NCBI RefSeq assembly: GCF_003119195.2
Contig: NZ_CP022253.1
Span: 1,568,001-1,632,000 of the forward strand
DNA length: 64,000 nt
Source: Azospirillum baldaniorum
GTDB taxonomy: Bacteria > Pseudomonadota > Alphaproteobacteria > Azospirillales > Azospirillaceae
Direction of reading: 5' to 3'
The notes under the pieces were generated by a model. The model made no database searches and had not been told where the DNA came from. It was given only the letters and a program-made list of their open reading frames with translations. Below are positions 19,544-28,344 of this stretch, one piece after another. Positions within the stretch are counted from its first letter, which is position 1. Every line of letters begins with the position of its first letter. Position numbers and translations under genes: made by a program.

Positions 19544-20226
19544 CGGTCGTTCTCCTTCGGTCCCTTAGCGGAATCCGGGCCGTTGCCGGGCTTGCGGCCC
19601 TCGTGATGGGCGATGTCGTGCGGGTGCAGGTTGTCGTCCATCTCGTACCAGTTGACGTCCTGCGCGGCGCGCTGCGGGTCGGTGGTGTCCTCCTCCAGAC
19701 CCTCGACATGGCCGTGGTCGTGGTGCGGCAGTTCGCCGGTGCGCAGGAAGTTCACCATCACCTGAAGGAAGCGGAAGCACATCAGGTAGGAGCCGAGCGG
19801 GATCGCCAGATAGATGATCCACATCGGCCATTCCAGGTCGGCCGACACCTGCTCGGTGTCCGACATGTGCCAGACGAAGGTGGACCCCATCGTGCCGACC
19901 ACGCCGGTGAAGGTCGCGCCGGCCAGCAGGCCGAACACGATGAATTTCGCGCGCAGGGGCGTGGACAGCTTGTTGATGAGGACGTCCACGCCCACATGGA
20001 TGCCGGTGCGGACACCGTAGGCGGCGCCGAACTTCGCCATCCAGACGAACATGTAGATGCACAGCTCCTGCGCCCAGGCCAGATTCCAGTGGAGGATGTA
20101 GTCCTGGATGATGGGGAAACCGGCGGCGTAACGGTGGGCGACCGAGATGAAGATGATCGTCGTCGCCGCAGCCATCAGGAAGGCGATAAGAATCTCCTCC
20201 AGATGGTCTAGGATTTTCATGGGCAT
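19540..20226 (-). CDS. dctQ: TRAP transporter small permease DctQ with His-rich tail
   Basis: 228 residues with four hydrophobic segments (about 13-35, 50-68, 95-115, 135-160) as expected for DctQ. WAQELCIYMFVWMAKFGAAYGVRTGIHVGVD is split over two of them. The last 60 or so residues form an acidic and His-rich cytoplasmic tail that starts HHDHGHVEGLEED and ends lysine-rich. That is longer than the minimal DctQ. Two start codons are six bases apart (20226 and 20220). Two hairpins separate it from dctP, while it overlaps dctM. Confidence 0.93.
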   Translation of the reverse strand: MPMKILDHLEEILIAFLMAAATTIIFISVAHRYAAGFPIIQDYILHWNLAWAQELCIYMFVWMAKFGAAYGVRTGIHVGVDVLINKLSTPLRAKFIVFGLLAGATFTGVVGTMGSTFVWHMSDTEQVSADLEWPMWIIYLAIPLGSYLMCFRFLQVMVNFLRTGELPHHDHGHVEGLEEDTTDPQRAAQDVNWYEMDDNLHPHDIAHHEGRKPGNGPDSAKGPKENDR

Positions 20227-20247
20227 GGTGGCTCCGCGCGCAGGAGG

Positions 20248-20276
20248 AAGCGCCCGCGTCGAATGAGCGGGCGCTT
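20248..20276 (-). terminator. Hairpin between dctP and dctQ (distal)
   Basis: A perfect 10-bp stem (AAGCGCCCGC / GCGGGCGCTT) with a 9-base loop. It sits inside the dctP-dctQ gap of a single operon, so partial termination or dctP mRNA stabilisation is more likely than full termination. Confidence 0.6.
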
Positions 20277-20311
20277 GCCGGGGGCTGTGCGTTGGTCTTG
20301 CTTGATTGGAC

Positions 20312-20330
20312 CGGGCGGCCGGGCCGCCCG
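20312..20330 (-). terminator. Hairpin just after the dctP stop (proximal)
   Basis: A perfect 8-bp stem (CGGGCGGC / GCCGCCCG) with a 3-base loop, 16 bp after the dctP stop. No T run follows. It may protect the dctP message 3' end. Confidence 0.5.
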
Positions 20331-20345
20331 ATCAGACTCTCGTGA

Positions 20346-21356
20346 TCACTCGCACTTGGCGGCGTCGGTCTCGGTCTTGATGCTGGCCAGCAGTTCCTTG
20401 CCGACGCGCGACGCCATGTCCTCGTGGACCGGCAGCATGGCCTGGCGCCACGACGCGCGCTCGTCCTTGGTCAGCTCGTAGAACTTGGTCTTGCCGGCGG
20501 CCTTCATGGCTTCCAGCGCCTTGTCGTTCTCTTCCTGGGCGATGTTGTTGGCGTACTCGGTCGCCTCCTTCATCGCACCGTCGAGCTGGGTGCGGACGTC
20601 GGCCGGCAGGCCGTCCCAGAACTTCTTGTTCACGATGACCGCGTAGCCCAGATAGCCGTGGTCGGAGAGCGTGGCGTGGCTCTGCACCTCGTGCATCTTC
20701 TGGGTGTACATGTTGGACGGCGGGTTCTCGGTGCCGTCGACGACGCCGGTCTGCAGCGCCTGATAGACCTCGGAGAAGGCCATCACCTGCGGCAGGGCGC
20801 CGAGCGCGCGCATCTGCGCGTCCAGCACCTTCGACGACTGGATGCGCATCTTCAGGCCCTTGAAGTCCGCCGTGGCGTGCAGCGGCTTGTTGGCGCTCAT
20901 GATCTTGAAGCCGTTGTCCCAATAGGCCAGACCGGTGATGCCCTTGTTCTCCAGCTTCTGGAACAGCTGCTTGCCGATCGGGCCGGTGGTGACCTTCACC
21001 AGGGCGGTCTTGCAGGGGAAGATGTAGGGCAGGTCGAAGATCTCGAATTCCTTGGCGCCCAGCGGGCCGAACTTGGCCAGCGACGGGGCCAGCATCTGCA
21101 CGGCGCCGAGCTGCAGGGCCTCCAGCTCCTCCTTGTCCTTGTAGAGCTGGCTGTTGGGATAGACCTCGACCTTCACCTTGCCGGCGGTGCGCTGCTCGGC
21201 CAGCTGCTTGAACTTCTCGGCGCCCTTGCCCTTCGGGGTTTCCGGAGCGACGACGTGGCTGAACTTGATGACGATCGGCTCCTGCGCGGTGGCGGCGGTG
21301 GCCGCCATCAGGCAGCCGGCGGCGACGGTGGCGCACAGCAGCGAAACGAACTTCAT
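20346..21356 (-). CDS. dctP: TRAP C4-dicarboxylate binding protein DctP
   Basis: 336 residues from MKFVSLLC, with a signal peptide ending ATA-QEP. An in-frame start three codons upstream (21365) is equally possible. The mature start IVIKFSHVVAPETPKGKGAEKF is typical DctP, and MRIQSSKVLDAQMRALGALPQVMAFSEVYQAL (seen in two segments) holds the conserved Arg and substrate-contact region, followed by GVVDGTENPPSN. The periplasmic protein captures C4-dicarboxylates and delivers them to DctQM. The gene is divergent from dctS, the usual arrangement for DctSR-controlled dctPQM. Confidence 0.96.
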   Translation of the reverse strand: MKFVSLLCATVAAGCLMAATAATAQEPIVIKFSHVVAPETPKGKGAEKFKQLAEQRTAGKVKVEVYPNSQLYKDKEELEALQLGAVQMLAPSLAKFGPLGAKEFEIFDLPYIFPCKTALVKVTTGPIGKQLFQKLENKGITGLAYWDNGFKIMSANKPLHATADFKGLKMRIQSSKVLDAQMRALGALPQVMAFSEVYQALQTGVVDGTENPPSNMYTQKMHEVQSHATLSDHGYLGYAVIVNKKFWDGLPADVRTQLDGAMKEATEYANNIAQEENDKALEAMKAAGKTKFYELTKDERASWRQAMLPVHEDMASRVGKELLASIKTETDAAKCE

Positions 21357-21365
21357 AGGGGTCAT

Positions 21366-21505
21366 CCTCCACTTGTTGTTGGTCAGACTGATGGTCCGGC
21401 CTTTGATATTCTTTCATTGTTCGATAATTTCGCCCCTGACGCTATTGTGGAAATCCGTAGCTGTGAACGTGACATATTGGTTGCCGTGCCAACACCTCTC
21501 CCCCC
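21366..21505. promoter_or_regulatory. Divergent promoter region dctP / dctS
   Basis: 140 bp between divergent starts with an AT-rich core near 21400-21480. It should carry the dctPQM promoter and a DctR site. No sigma-54 -24/-12 element (GG-N10-GC) is evident, in line with a Rhodobacter-type DctSR system rather than a DctBD one. No clear inverted repeat was found. Confidence 0.5.
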
Positions 21506-23536
21506 ATGACCGGTGGTGCGGCCAGCGCCGCCCATGGCCTCGGCCAGCGCGGCCCGGTGCAGGCCATGCCCATCGTGGCGATGGCGCTGGTCGTCCTTCT
21601 GTTCGGCGTCTTCCTGTGGGTGCTCCACCGCAGCGAGCGGGAGGAGGAGACTCTCACCCTCATCAAGGACGTGCTGTGGGTGGAGCAGAATCTCCACTTC
21701 CAACTGACCTCCGACGAGGAGAAGCTGCAGTATCTCGCCGAATCGCTGGGGCGCGAGGACACCACACCGGTGAACTACTCGGTGATGGCGCGCCACATCG
21801 TGACGGTGAATCCGGCGATCCAGCGGGTGGTGCGGCTGGACCCGCAAGGCCGGCCGGTGCGGTCGGAGCCGCCGGTGGACGATGGGCCGGCGCTGGACGA
21901 CGCCTTCGGCCCCAGCCCGCGCGCCGATGCCTTCCTGATCGCCCGCTCCTCGGGCCGCCGGGCCTACTCAGCGCCCTACCGGCTGGGGGCCGCCGACACC
22001 GCCTTCGAGATCGTCATTCCCATCTTCCGTGGAGATCAGTTCGCGGGCGCGCTCGCCGGCGTGCTGTCGATCGACGCCCTGCTGACCCATCACGTGCCCT
22101 GGTGGTTCGCCCAACGCTACCAGTTGGAGGTCATCGACCCCTACGGCGCGGTGCTGGGGACCAAGTCGCGCATCGCGATGCCGGAGCCGCGGCGCAGCCA
22201 TGTCGTGCCCTTCGATCCGCCGGGGCATGGCCTGACCCTGGTCGCCACGCTGCATCAGCTGTCCGGCAACCTCGGGCGCAACATCCTGATCGCCGCCATC
22301 TTCGCGCTGACCGTTTCGGCCCTGTGGAGCCTGTGGGCGGTGCGCCGTCACATCGCCCGGCGAATCCGGGCGGAGGAGGCGCTGCGCGCCGAACACGCCT
22401 TCCGCAAGGCGATGGAGGACAGCCTGACGGTGGGCATGCGCGCCCGCGACCTGGACGGACGCATCATCTATGTGAATCCGGCCTTCTGCCGCATGGTCGG
22501 CTGGTCGGCGGAGGAACTGGTCGGGGCCGGTCCGATCATGCCCTACTGGCTGCCCGAGGATCTCGTCCACACCGAGGAGGTCTTCCGCGCCGTCCTGGCC
22601 GGCAACGCGCCGGCCAACGGCTTCGAGCTGCGCTTCCGCCGGGCCAACGGCGAGCGGTTCGACGCGCTGATCTACGAGGCCCCGCTGATCGACGCCAAGG
22701 GACGGCACACCGGCTGGATGGGCTCCGTCCTCGACATCACCGAGCGCAAGCGGGCGGAGGAACTGGCCCGCCAGCAGCAGGAACGGCTCCAGCAGACGGC
22801 GCGGCTCATCACCATGGGCGAGATGGCCTCGACCTTGGCTCATGAGTTGAACCAGCCGCTGTCGGCCATCGCCAGCTATTGCACCGGTTGCCTCAACCGC
22901 CTCCAGGCTGGCAGCATCCGGCCGGACGAACTGGCCACGGCGCTTGAGAAGCTGTCCGGGCAGGCCAAGCGTGCCGGCCAGATCATCCGCCGGATCCACG
23001 ACTTCGTGCGCAAGAGCGAACCGAACGTCGCTCCCTGCTGTCTGTCCGAGGTTCTGGAGGATTGCGTGGCGCTGATGGAGGCCGACGCCCGCCAGCAAGG
23101 GGTGAAGCTGGTGCTGGAGATGGGGCGTGGCCTGCCGGCGGTGATGGCCGACCGCATCCTGCTGCAGCAGGTTGTGGTGAACCTGATGCGCAACGGCATC
23201 GAAGCGATGGCTTCGACCCGCCGCGACCGCCGCCGGCTGAGCGTGGCGGTGCAGGCGATGGACGGGTCGGTCCTGACGCGCATCCAGGACCGCGGTTGTG
23301 GCATTTCGCCCGAAAATGCGGAAAAACTGTTTTCTCCCTTCTTCACCACCAAGACCGAGGGCATGGGCATGGGCCTGAACATCTGCCGGTCCATCATCGA
23401 ACATCATCAGGGGCGCCTGTGGTTCGAGCCCGCTGCGGACGGCGGCACCGTGTTCCTCTTCTCCCTGCCGGTCCTATCCGCCCCGTCCCTGTCGGGCGCG
23501 GCGATGTCCCAGGACGAGAGCCCGCAAGATGTGTGA
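21506..23536 (+). CDS. dctS: C4-dicarboxylate sensor histidine kinase DctS
   Basis: 676 residues. TM1 is about 22-42 and TM2 about 270-290, enclosing a periplasmic sensor of double-Cache type. A PAS domain (about 305-425, ending DITERKRAEE) follows. The dimerisation segment MGEMASTLAHELNQPLSA carries the phospho-accepting H446, and the ATPase part shows NLMRNGIEAM, DRGCGISPENAEKLFSPFFTTK and GMGMGLNICRSIIEHH. The HELNQPL box is the type found in DctS/DctB/FixL kinases. Its 3' end overlaps dctR by eight bases. Confidence 0.92.
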   Translation: MTGGAASAAHGLGQRGPVQAMPIVAMALVVLLFGVFLWVLHRSEREEETLTLIKDVLWVEQNLHFQLTSDEEKLQYLAESLGREDTTPVNYSVMARHIVTVNPAIQRVVRLDPQGRPVRSEPPVDDGPALDDAFGPSPRADAFLIARSSGRRAYSAPYRLGAADTAFEIVIPIFRGDQFAGALAGVLSIDALLTHHVPWWFAQRYQLEVIDPYGAVLGTKSRIAMPEPRRSHVVPFDPPGHGLTLVATLHQLSGNLGRNILIAAIFALTVSALWSLWAVRRHIARRIRAEEALRAEHAFRKAMEDSLTVGMRARDLDGRIIYVNPAFCRMVGWSAEELVGAGPIMPYWLPEDLVHTEEVFRAVLAGNAPANGFELRFRRANGERFDALIYEAPLIDAKGRHTGWMGSVLDITERKRAEELARQQQERLQQTARLITMGEMASTLAHELNQPLSAIASYCTGCLNRLQAGSIRPDELATALEKLSGQAKRAGQIIRRIHDFVRKSEPNVAPCCLSEVLEDCVALMEADARQQGVKLVLEMGRGLPAVMADRILLQQVVVNLMRNGIEAMASTRRDRRRLSVAVQAMDGSVLTRIQDRGCGISPENAEKLFSPFFTTKTEGMGMGLNICRSIIEHHQGRLWFEPAADGGTVFLFSLPVLSAPSLSGAAMSQDESPQDV

Positions 23537-24131
23537 GCCGAAGCTGCACATCGTCGATGACGACGAGGCGATCCGCGACGCTCTCGGCTGGCTGTTCCAG
23601 TCGCGCAACGTCCCGGTGGCCTCCTGGCCGTCGGCGGAGGCGTTCCTCGCCGACTACGACCCGGCCATGGCCGGCTGCCTTCTGCTCGACATCCGCATGG
23701 AGGGGATGAGCGGGCTGGAACTGTTCGACCGGCTGTCCGCCATGGGCTGCCGGATGCCCGTGCTGTTCCTGACCGGCCATGGCGACGTGCCCATCGCCGT
23801 CTCGGCCTTGAAGAAGGGCGCCCGCGATTTCGTGGAGAAGCCCTTCAACGACAACGACCTCGTCGACCGGGTGATCGAGGCCCTGGCCTTCGACGCCGGG
23901 GAACGGGCGCGGCAGGCCGGGCAGGCCGGCGTCGCTGCCCGGCTGGCGACCCTGACCCAGCGCGAACGGCAGGTGATGGGGCTGGTGGTGGCCGGCAAGC
24001 TGAACAAGGTCATCGCCGACGAGCTGGGGATCAGCATGCGGACCGTCGAGGTGCACCGCGCCCACGTCTTCGAGAAGATGGGCGTCAAGACGGCGGTTGA
24101 GCTTGCCCGCATACTCGCGACGGTGGGGTGA
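23529..24131 (+). CDS. dctR: FixJ/NarL-type response regulator DctR
   Basis: 200 residues. The receiver domain has HIVDDDEAIRDAL with the acidic pocket, the phosphorylation site D54 in LLLDIRMEG, and a KPFNDNDLV lysine region. The LuxR-type helix-turn-helix (TQRERQVMGLVVAGKLNKVIADELGIS, given here only as a location) fills about residues 140-195. It should be phosphorylated by DctS and activate dctPQM across the intergenic region. The overlap with dctS implies coupled translation. Confidence 0.93.
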   Translation: MCEPKLHIVDDDEAIRDALGWLFQSRNVPVASWPSAEAFLADYDPAMAGCLLLDIRMEGMSGLELFDRLSAMGCRMPVLFLTGHGDVPIAVSALKKGARDFVEKPFNDNDLVDRVIEALAFDAGERARQAGQAGVAARLATLTQRERQVMGLVVAGKLNKVIADELGISMRTVEVHRAHVFEKMGVKTAVELARILATVG

Positions 24132-24264
24132 GGAGCGAAGGAAAGCAACCGACGGGCTTGACAGGCGGACCGATGCGGGCGACCCATTGGGATAGGACGT
24201 GCATGCCGCCTTTCCCTGTCCAGTCCGGTCGCCGTTTCATTTCCGTCAAAGGTCGGAGAGTGCC

Positions 24265-26028
24265 TTGCGCCTGCCCTCATCGACGCTTGGTCTGGGGTTA
24301 GCCGCCATCGCCCCGCTGCTGCTGTTCCTGGCGGTGGTGGTTTGGATTCTGGATCTCCGGCAGCAGGACGTGCTGGCGGCGGAGTTGGCGGCGCAGGCCC
24401 GTTCCGTGATGGTCGCCATCGACCGGGAGCTGGAAAGCAAGGCCCGCCCTCTGGAACTCCTGGCCGCGTTGAGCCGCAACATGGTGGACGATCTCGCCCT
24501 GCTGAAGTCGGAGGCGGCGGAAGCCGTGCGAAGCCAGCCGGGCTGGTTGGCGGTCGGAATGGTGAGGGTGGAGGACATGTCCCTCCAATTCCATACCCAA
24601 TACCCGCTTGGCGTCCCCCTGCCGCCCCCGCGTCTGGACGAGGTGACCCGGCAGGTGGTCGCCACGCAGCGGACGGTGGTCGGCGGGGTTTTGCCTCCGG
24701 GAGGGCCGCCGGGGCGCCCGGCGCTGATCGTCCGTGCGCCGATCCTTGACCCGGAAGGTCCCCCGGGCGTGCCCGTCCGGCACGTCCTGTCGCTGGCGGT
24801 CGGGCTGGAGGGGTTGGGCGCCGTGCTGCGCGGATCGGGCATTCCTCCGGCTTGGACGGTGTCGGTGGTCGATCCCTCCATGGTCATCGCCGCGCGCTCC
24901 CATGACCCTGACCTGCATGTCGGTCAGAAGGTCAGGGATATGATGGTGCCCCGGCTGATGGAGCCGCATTCGAAGCTGTTCTCGGCGACGACCCGGGAAG
25001 GGCATGAGGCGCTGGTCCTCGTCCACCGCTCACAGCAGACCGGATGGTCGATCATCGTGGCCGTCCCGTTCGAGCAGATCAGCGGGCAGTTGAATCAGAC
25101 GCGCACCACCGTCCTGGCCGGTGCGGCGGGGGCCGGTCTGGCGACGCTGGTGCTGTCGCTGGTGGTGACGCGCCATGTCCGCCGCCGCCGCCATGCGGAG
25201 CGCGAGGCCCGTCAGGCCCGCGAGGCCATGTTGGCGGAGCAGCGCCGCCGGCTGGAGGCGGAAAAGGAGCATGCGGAGGCCGCGAACCTCGCGAAGTCCG
25301 ACTTCCTCGCCAACATGAGCCACGAACTGCGCACACCGCTGAACGCGATCATCGGCTTCAGCGAGGCGCTGATGTCCGGCCTGTTCGGTCCAAGCCCGCC
25401 GAAGCATCAGGAATACATCGCCAGCATCCATGTTTCCGGCCAGCATCTTCTGTCGCTGGTCAACGACGTGCTGGACATGGCGAAGGTGGAGGCGGGGCGC
25501 CTGGAATTGTATCCGGAGCCGGTTCGGGTCGCCGTCCTGCTCGGCGAGTGCGTCGAGTTGGTGGAGGCGCTGGCCGGCCAGAAGGGGGTGCGGATGGACT
25601 GCTCTCCCATCGAACCCGGCCTGACGGTGATGGCCGACGCCATGCGCTTGCGGCAGGCGGTCCTGAACCTGCTGTCCAACGCCATCAAATTCACGCCGGC
25701 GGGTGGACGGGTGCGTGTGGATGCGGCGCGTGGCGGGGATGGCTGCGTGTCGCTGACCGTCGCCGACACGGGCATCGGCATGTCATCGGAGGACATCAAG
25801 ATCGCGCTGGAGCCGTTCCGTCAGGTAAACAGCTACATGACCAAGGCCCACTCCGGCACGGGGCTGGGGCTTCCGCTCGCCAAGCGCTTTGTGGAAGCCC
25901 ACGGCGGTCGGCTGACCTTGAGCAGCGTTCCCGGAGAAGGCACGGTGGTGAACATCGTCCTTCCCGGCACCCCGTCACCCACTCCGCCGGCCGAACGTGG
26001 AGCCGCCCTGCTGTTCAAGGCGGAGTGA
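24265..26028 (+). CDS. Membrane sensor histidine kinase, orphan
   Basis: 587 residues from TTG 24265, chosen because GGAGAG lies just upstream; a GTG at 24199 in the same frame is the alternative. TM1 is about residues 9-28 and TM2 about 285-305, with a periplasmic sensor between them that contains a proline-rich stretch ([11 protein letters not shown]). A short coiled coil leads to [18 protein letters not shown] (phospho-acceptor H353). The ATPase domain has [22 protein letters not shown] and [19 protein letters not shown]. No response regulator gene is adjacent apart from dctR upstream, so its partner is unknown. Confidence 0.92.
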   Translation: MRLPSSTLGLGLAAIAPLLLFLAVVVWILDLRQQDVLAAELAAQARSVMVAIDRELESKARPLELLAALSRNMVDDLALLKSEAAEAVRSQPGWLAVGMVRVEDMSLQFHTQYPLGVPLPPPRLDEVTRQVVATQRTVVGGVLPPGGPPGRPALIVRAPILDPEGPPGVPVRHVLSLAVGLEGLGAVLRGSGIPPAWTVSVVDPSMVIAARSHDPDLHVGQKVRDMMVPRLMEPHSKLFSATTREGHEALVLVHRSQQTGWSIIVAVPFEQISGQLNQTRTTVLAGAAGAGLATLVLSLVVTRHVRRRRHAEREARQAREAMLAEQRRRLEAEKEHAEAANLAKSDFLANMSHELRTPLNAIIGFSEALMSGLFGPSPPKHQEYIASIHVSGQHLLSLVNDVLDMAKVEAGRLELYPEPVRVAVLLGECVELVEALAGQKGVRMDCSPIEPGLTVMADAMRLRQAVLNLLSNAIKFTPAGGRVRVDAARGGDGCVSLTVADTGIGMSSEDIKIALEPFRQVNSYMTKAHSGTGLGLPLAKRFVEAHGGRLTLSSVPGEGTVVNIVLPGTPSPTPPAERGAALLFKAE

Positions 26029-26055
26029 TGCGGTCCGGTGCCGGGCTCTTGGCGG

Positions 26056-26376
26056 TCAGGCCGCTTTGCGCCTCAGGCAGGCTTCCATATGGTCGAGACC
26101 GCTGACCAACTCTTCCGCGGCTTGGTCGGCAATGGCGCGGGCAAAGGCCCAGGCATCGTCCGTGGCGATGCGCGCTGCCTCGACGCGGGCGCACAGCCGG
26201 TTGTGCTGGCCGCGCAGGGCGTCCAGCGCGCGTTCCATGTCCTCCCGGCTCATGGCTTCACGAGCCTCGGGGCCTGACCGTTCCACCAGCGACCGCAGCC
26301 GGTCCAGCCGGTCGGCGGTTGCCTGGAGAAGGTCACGGCATTCGACGTCGTAAGCGTGCCGGTTGCGGCAGCTCAT
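26056..26376 (-). CDS. Hypothetical 106-residue helical protein
   Basis: Start ATG 26376 is preceded by a strong GGGAGGAG site, which is why the longer upstream frame was discarded. The protein is rich in Ala, Arg, Glu and Leu, predicted wholly helical, with three cysteines near the N-terminus (MSCRNRHAYDVECRDLL) and another mid-sequence. No known domain is recognised and no signal peptide or membrane segment is visible. It is convergent with the orphan histidine kinase, 27 bp apart. Function unknown. Confidence 0.65.
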   Translation of the reverse strand: MSCRNRHAYDVECRDLLQATADRLDRLRSLVERSGPEAREAMSREDMERALDALRGQHNRLCARVEAARIATDDAWAFARAIADQAAEELVSGLDHMEACLRRKAA

Positions 26377-26889
26377 CTCTCGCTCCTCCCTTCGGATTGC
26401 TTGGGGACCGTTCGCCTGATCATCAGGCTTATGGTCCGGGGGCAGCGCTGCACTGCGGATGCCATTTTCCGCATTCTGTGCATTGCAACAAAATCTCTGC
26501 TGCGGCGCCAAAATAAGAAATCCGTCTGGTTACCTTTCATAGACGTATGAAAGGCATTTCCAGTTCCCAAGAACTTGACGTTTTGTGTATCCGGCCCAAT
26601 CGGAAGCGTTCCGTGCCGCTCCGAAGTCTTCGGATTTCTTGAATCCGCCTGGACTCTTTCTGCATCATCGGCCCCGCCCCGTCAAGCGGGCCAGGGGTAT
26701 AAGACTATGGCGATTTGTCGCAGCCTAATGGAAGATGCCGATTGGTGCCGAGAGGCAGAAATATGGCACAAAAACGGTGTGCCAGCCTCGAAATAAATCG
26801 ACGGACTTCAGGATTAAGGGAGACATCCGCGTCGAAGGGCTGGCGGCTGTTGTTGCTGTAACTTGGAGAAAGGGGGAGGGCGGCGCCCG
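26377..26889. other. 513-bp gene-poor region with an inverted repeat
   Basis: Composition is less GC-rich than its neighbours and no frame has convincing codon use or a ribosome site. At 26533-26554 there is an inverted repeat with perfect 9-bp arms (CCTTTCATA, loop GACG, TATGAAAGG) without a T run. Downstream, TTGACG at about 26575 could be a -35 box. The region might hide a small RNA or a regulatory element; nothing firmer can be said. Confidence 0.45.
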
Positions 26890-27156
26890 TTATTCGGCCG
26901 CGACGCCGTAGGGGAAGCTTTCGGCGTTGGCCGGCTCCGGCAGCACGGCTGGCTGCTGCGTTGCGGCGTGGCTGGGGCAGGCCTGGCACTGGTTCGCGCA
27001 ATGGCTTTGCGCCATCTCCCGCATCATCGGCACGCATTTCCCGCACTGGACCTGACGCTCGTAATGCCGAAAGACGGAGGCCGGGGTGCGGGCGCCGTTC
27101 TCCAGCGCCTTGGTAACCTGCTTGTCGTTCAGCGCGTGGCAGATGCAGACGTACAT
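26890..27156 (-). CDS. bfd: Bacterioferritin-associated ferredoxin
   Basis: 88 residues from MYVCICHALND. C4 and C6 with the later CGKC pair form the [2Fe-2S] site of the Bfd family. Bfd reduces ferric iron stored in bacterioferritin so that it can be released. The protein carries an unusual Cys-rich extension after the cluster (AQSHCANQCQACPSH) and a Pro/Ala tail. The longer frame upstream of this start runs into the regulatory region and was discarded. A Fur-like site lies about 60 bp upstream. No bfr gene is adjacent. Confidence 0.9.
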   Translation of the reverse strand: MYVCICHALNDKQVTKALENGARTPASVFRHYERQVQCGKCVPMMREMAQSHCANQCQACPSHAATQQPAVLPEPANAESFPYGVAAE

Positions 27157-27213
27157 GGGCCCCCGGCAGCGGTGCGTGTTGTGCGGTCTTGCTGGGGCCA
27201 ATGTGCTGCGACT

Positions 27214-27232
27214 GAGAATGATTGTCAATTGA
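27214..27232. promoter_or_regulatory. Fur-box-like element upstream of bfd
   Basis: GAGAATGATTGTCAATTGA agrees with the classical 19-bp Fur box at 12 positions, with the GAATGAT half strongest. Its place 58 bp before bfd fits iron-responsive control, since bfd is typically induced by iron starvation. In this group an Irr or RirA site is an alternative. Confidence 0.55.
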
Positions 27233-27348
27233 TCTGAATCATGACAGCCAAATTTGAGCGGATTGCGGCGGAATGTCACAGCCCTGGCGAACGGGTGATG
27301 CGGCTACCTCCGTCGTCGACGCCTTTCTTCAAGCGGTGGGAGGATGCG

Positions 27349-28335
27349 GTGCTGCGAATGGGGTGGCTGCTGACCTCCGGGGTCGCGGTTCTTTGGGCGG
27401 GCGCTGCCGCGGCGGAGGTGGGCATGCGCGTGCTGGCCTTCACCGACCCGGCGGACGGCGGCATGGCCCGCGCGGTGGTCTGGTATCCGACGGACGCGCC
27501 GGAAACGCCGGTGCGGCGCGGCCTCTTCACGTTCCAGGTGGCGGAAGGCGGGCCGGTGGCCGAGGGGCGCCACCCGCTGGTGGTCGTGTCCCACGGATCC
27601 GGGGGAAGCGCCTTCGGCCATGCGGACACCGCCATGGCTCTGGCCCGGCGGGGCTACGTGGTCGCGGCGGTTCATCACCGGGGCAACGCCTTCGACGACG
27701 ACCGGGACGCCGGCACGGAGCGGATGTGGCGCAAGCGCCCGGCCCAGCTTTCCGTCACGCTCGACCATGTTCTGGCGGAGCCGGACCTGGCTGGCCGCCT
27801 CGATGGCGAACGCGTCGGCGCCCTCGGCTTCTCGGCGGGCGGGTACACGGTTCTGGTGGCGGCTGGCGGGGTGGCGGAGCTGGCGCGCATCGCCGCCCAT
27901 TGCCGCACCCCGCCCGCCGGTGAGCGCTTCTGCCATCTTGGGAACGAGGAGACGCCGGCCCGCATCGAAGCGCGCGACCCGCGCATCCGTGCCGCCGTCC
28001 TGATGGCGCCGGTCGGCGTTCCTTTCTCCAAGGACGGCCTCGCCGGGGTGACGATCCCCATCCGCCTGTACCGGGCGGAGCGGGACGAGCAGATCGCGGC
28101 TTCCCAGCCCGAGGACCTGCGTGACCGGTTGCCCGTGCCTCCCGAGTACGAGGTCGTGCGCGACGCCGGGCATTTCGCCTTCCTGATGCCCGTTCCGGCG
28201 GCCATCGCGGCGGAGGTCGGGCCGCCCGCCTGGGACCCGCCGGGCTTCGATCGGGCGGCCTTCCACGAGCGACTGAACGCGGAGATCGCCGATTTCTTCG
28301 ACCGCGCTCTTGCAATCGAACGCCAGGGGCGCTAG
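27349..28335 (+). CDS. Secreted alpha/beta hydrolase (dienelactone-hydrolase/PAF-acetylhydrolase-like)
   Basis: 328 residues from GTG 27349, which has GGGAGG five bases upstream and begins a good signal peptide ending GAAAA-EV. Longer in-frame starts at 27241 and 27298 would bury that peptide. The mature part shows the oxyanion turn VVVSHGSGG, the nucleophile elbow GFSAGG (Ser), a DPRIRAAVLMAP strand, and a late VVRDAGHFAFL that supplies His. It resembles predicted dienelactone hydrolases and platelet-activating-factor acetylhydrolase relatives, which cleave small esters. The substrate is unknown. Confidence 0.85.
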   Translation: MLRMGWLLTSGVAVLWAGAAAAEVGMRVLAFTDPADGGMARAVVWYPTDAPETPVRRGLFTFQVAEGGPVAEGRHPLVVVSHGSGGSAFGHADTAMALARRGYVVAAVHHRGNAFDDDRDAGTERMWRKRPAQLSVTLDHVLAEPDLAGRLDGERVGALGFSAGGYTVLVAAGGVAELARIAAHCRTPPAGERFCHLGNEETPARIEARDPRIRAAVLMAPVGVPFSKDGLAGVTIPIRLYRAERDEQIAASQPEDLRDRLPVPPEYEVVRDAGHFAFLMPVPAAIAAEVGPPAWDPPGFDRAAFHERLNAEIADFFDRALAIERQGR

Positions 28336-28344
28336 CCCCTCGGC

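Noticed and set aside
21366..21505. Sigma-54 promoter for dctP
   Set aside because: No GG-N10-GC element was found, and the regulator is a FixJ-type DctR, not a sigma-54 activator.
26575..26796. 73-codon frame in the gene-poor region after the hypothetical gene
   Set aside because: No ribosome site, no codon bias and no recognisable features.
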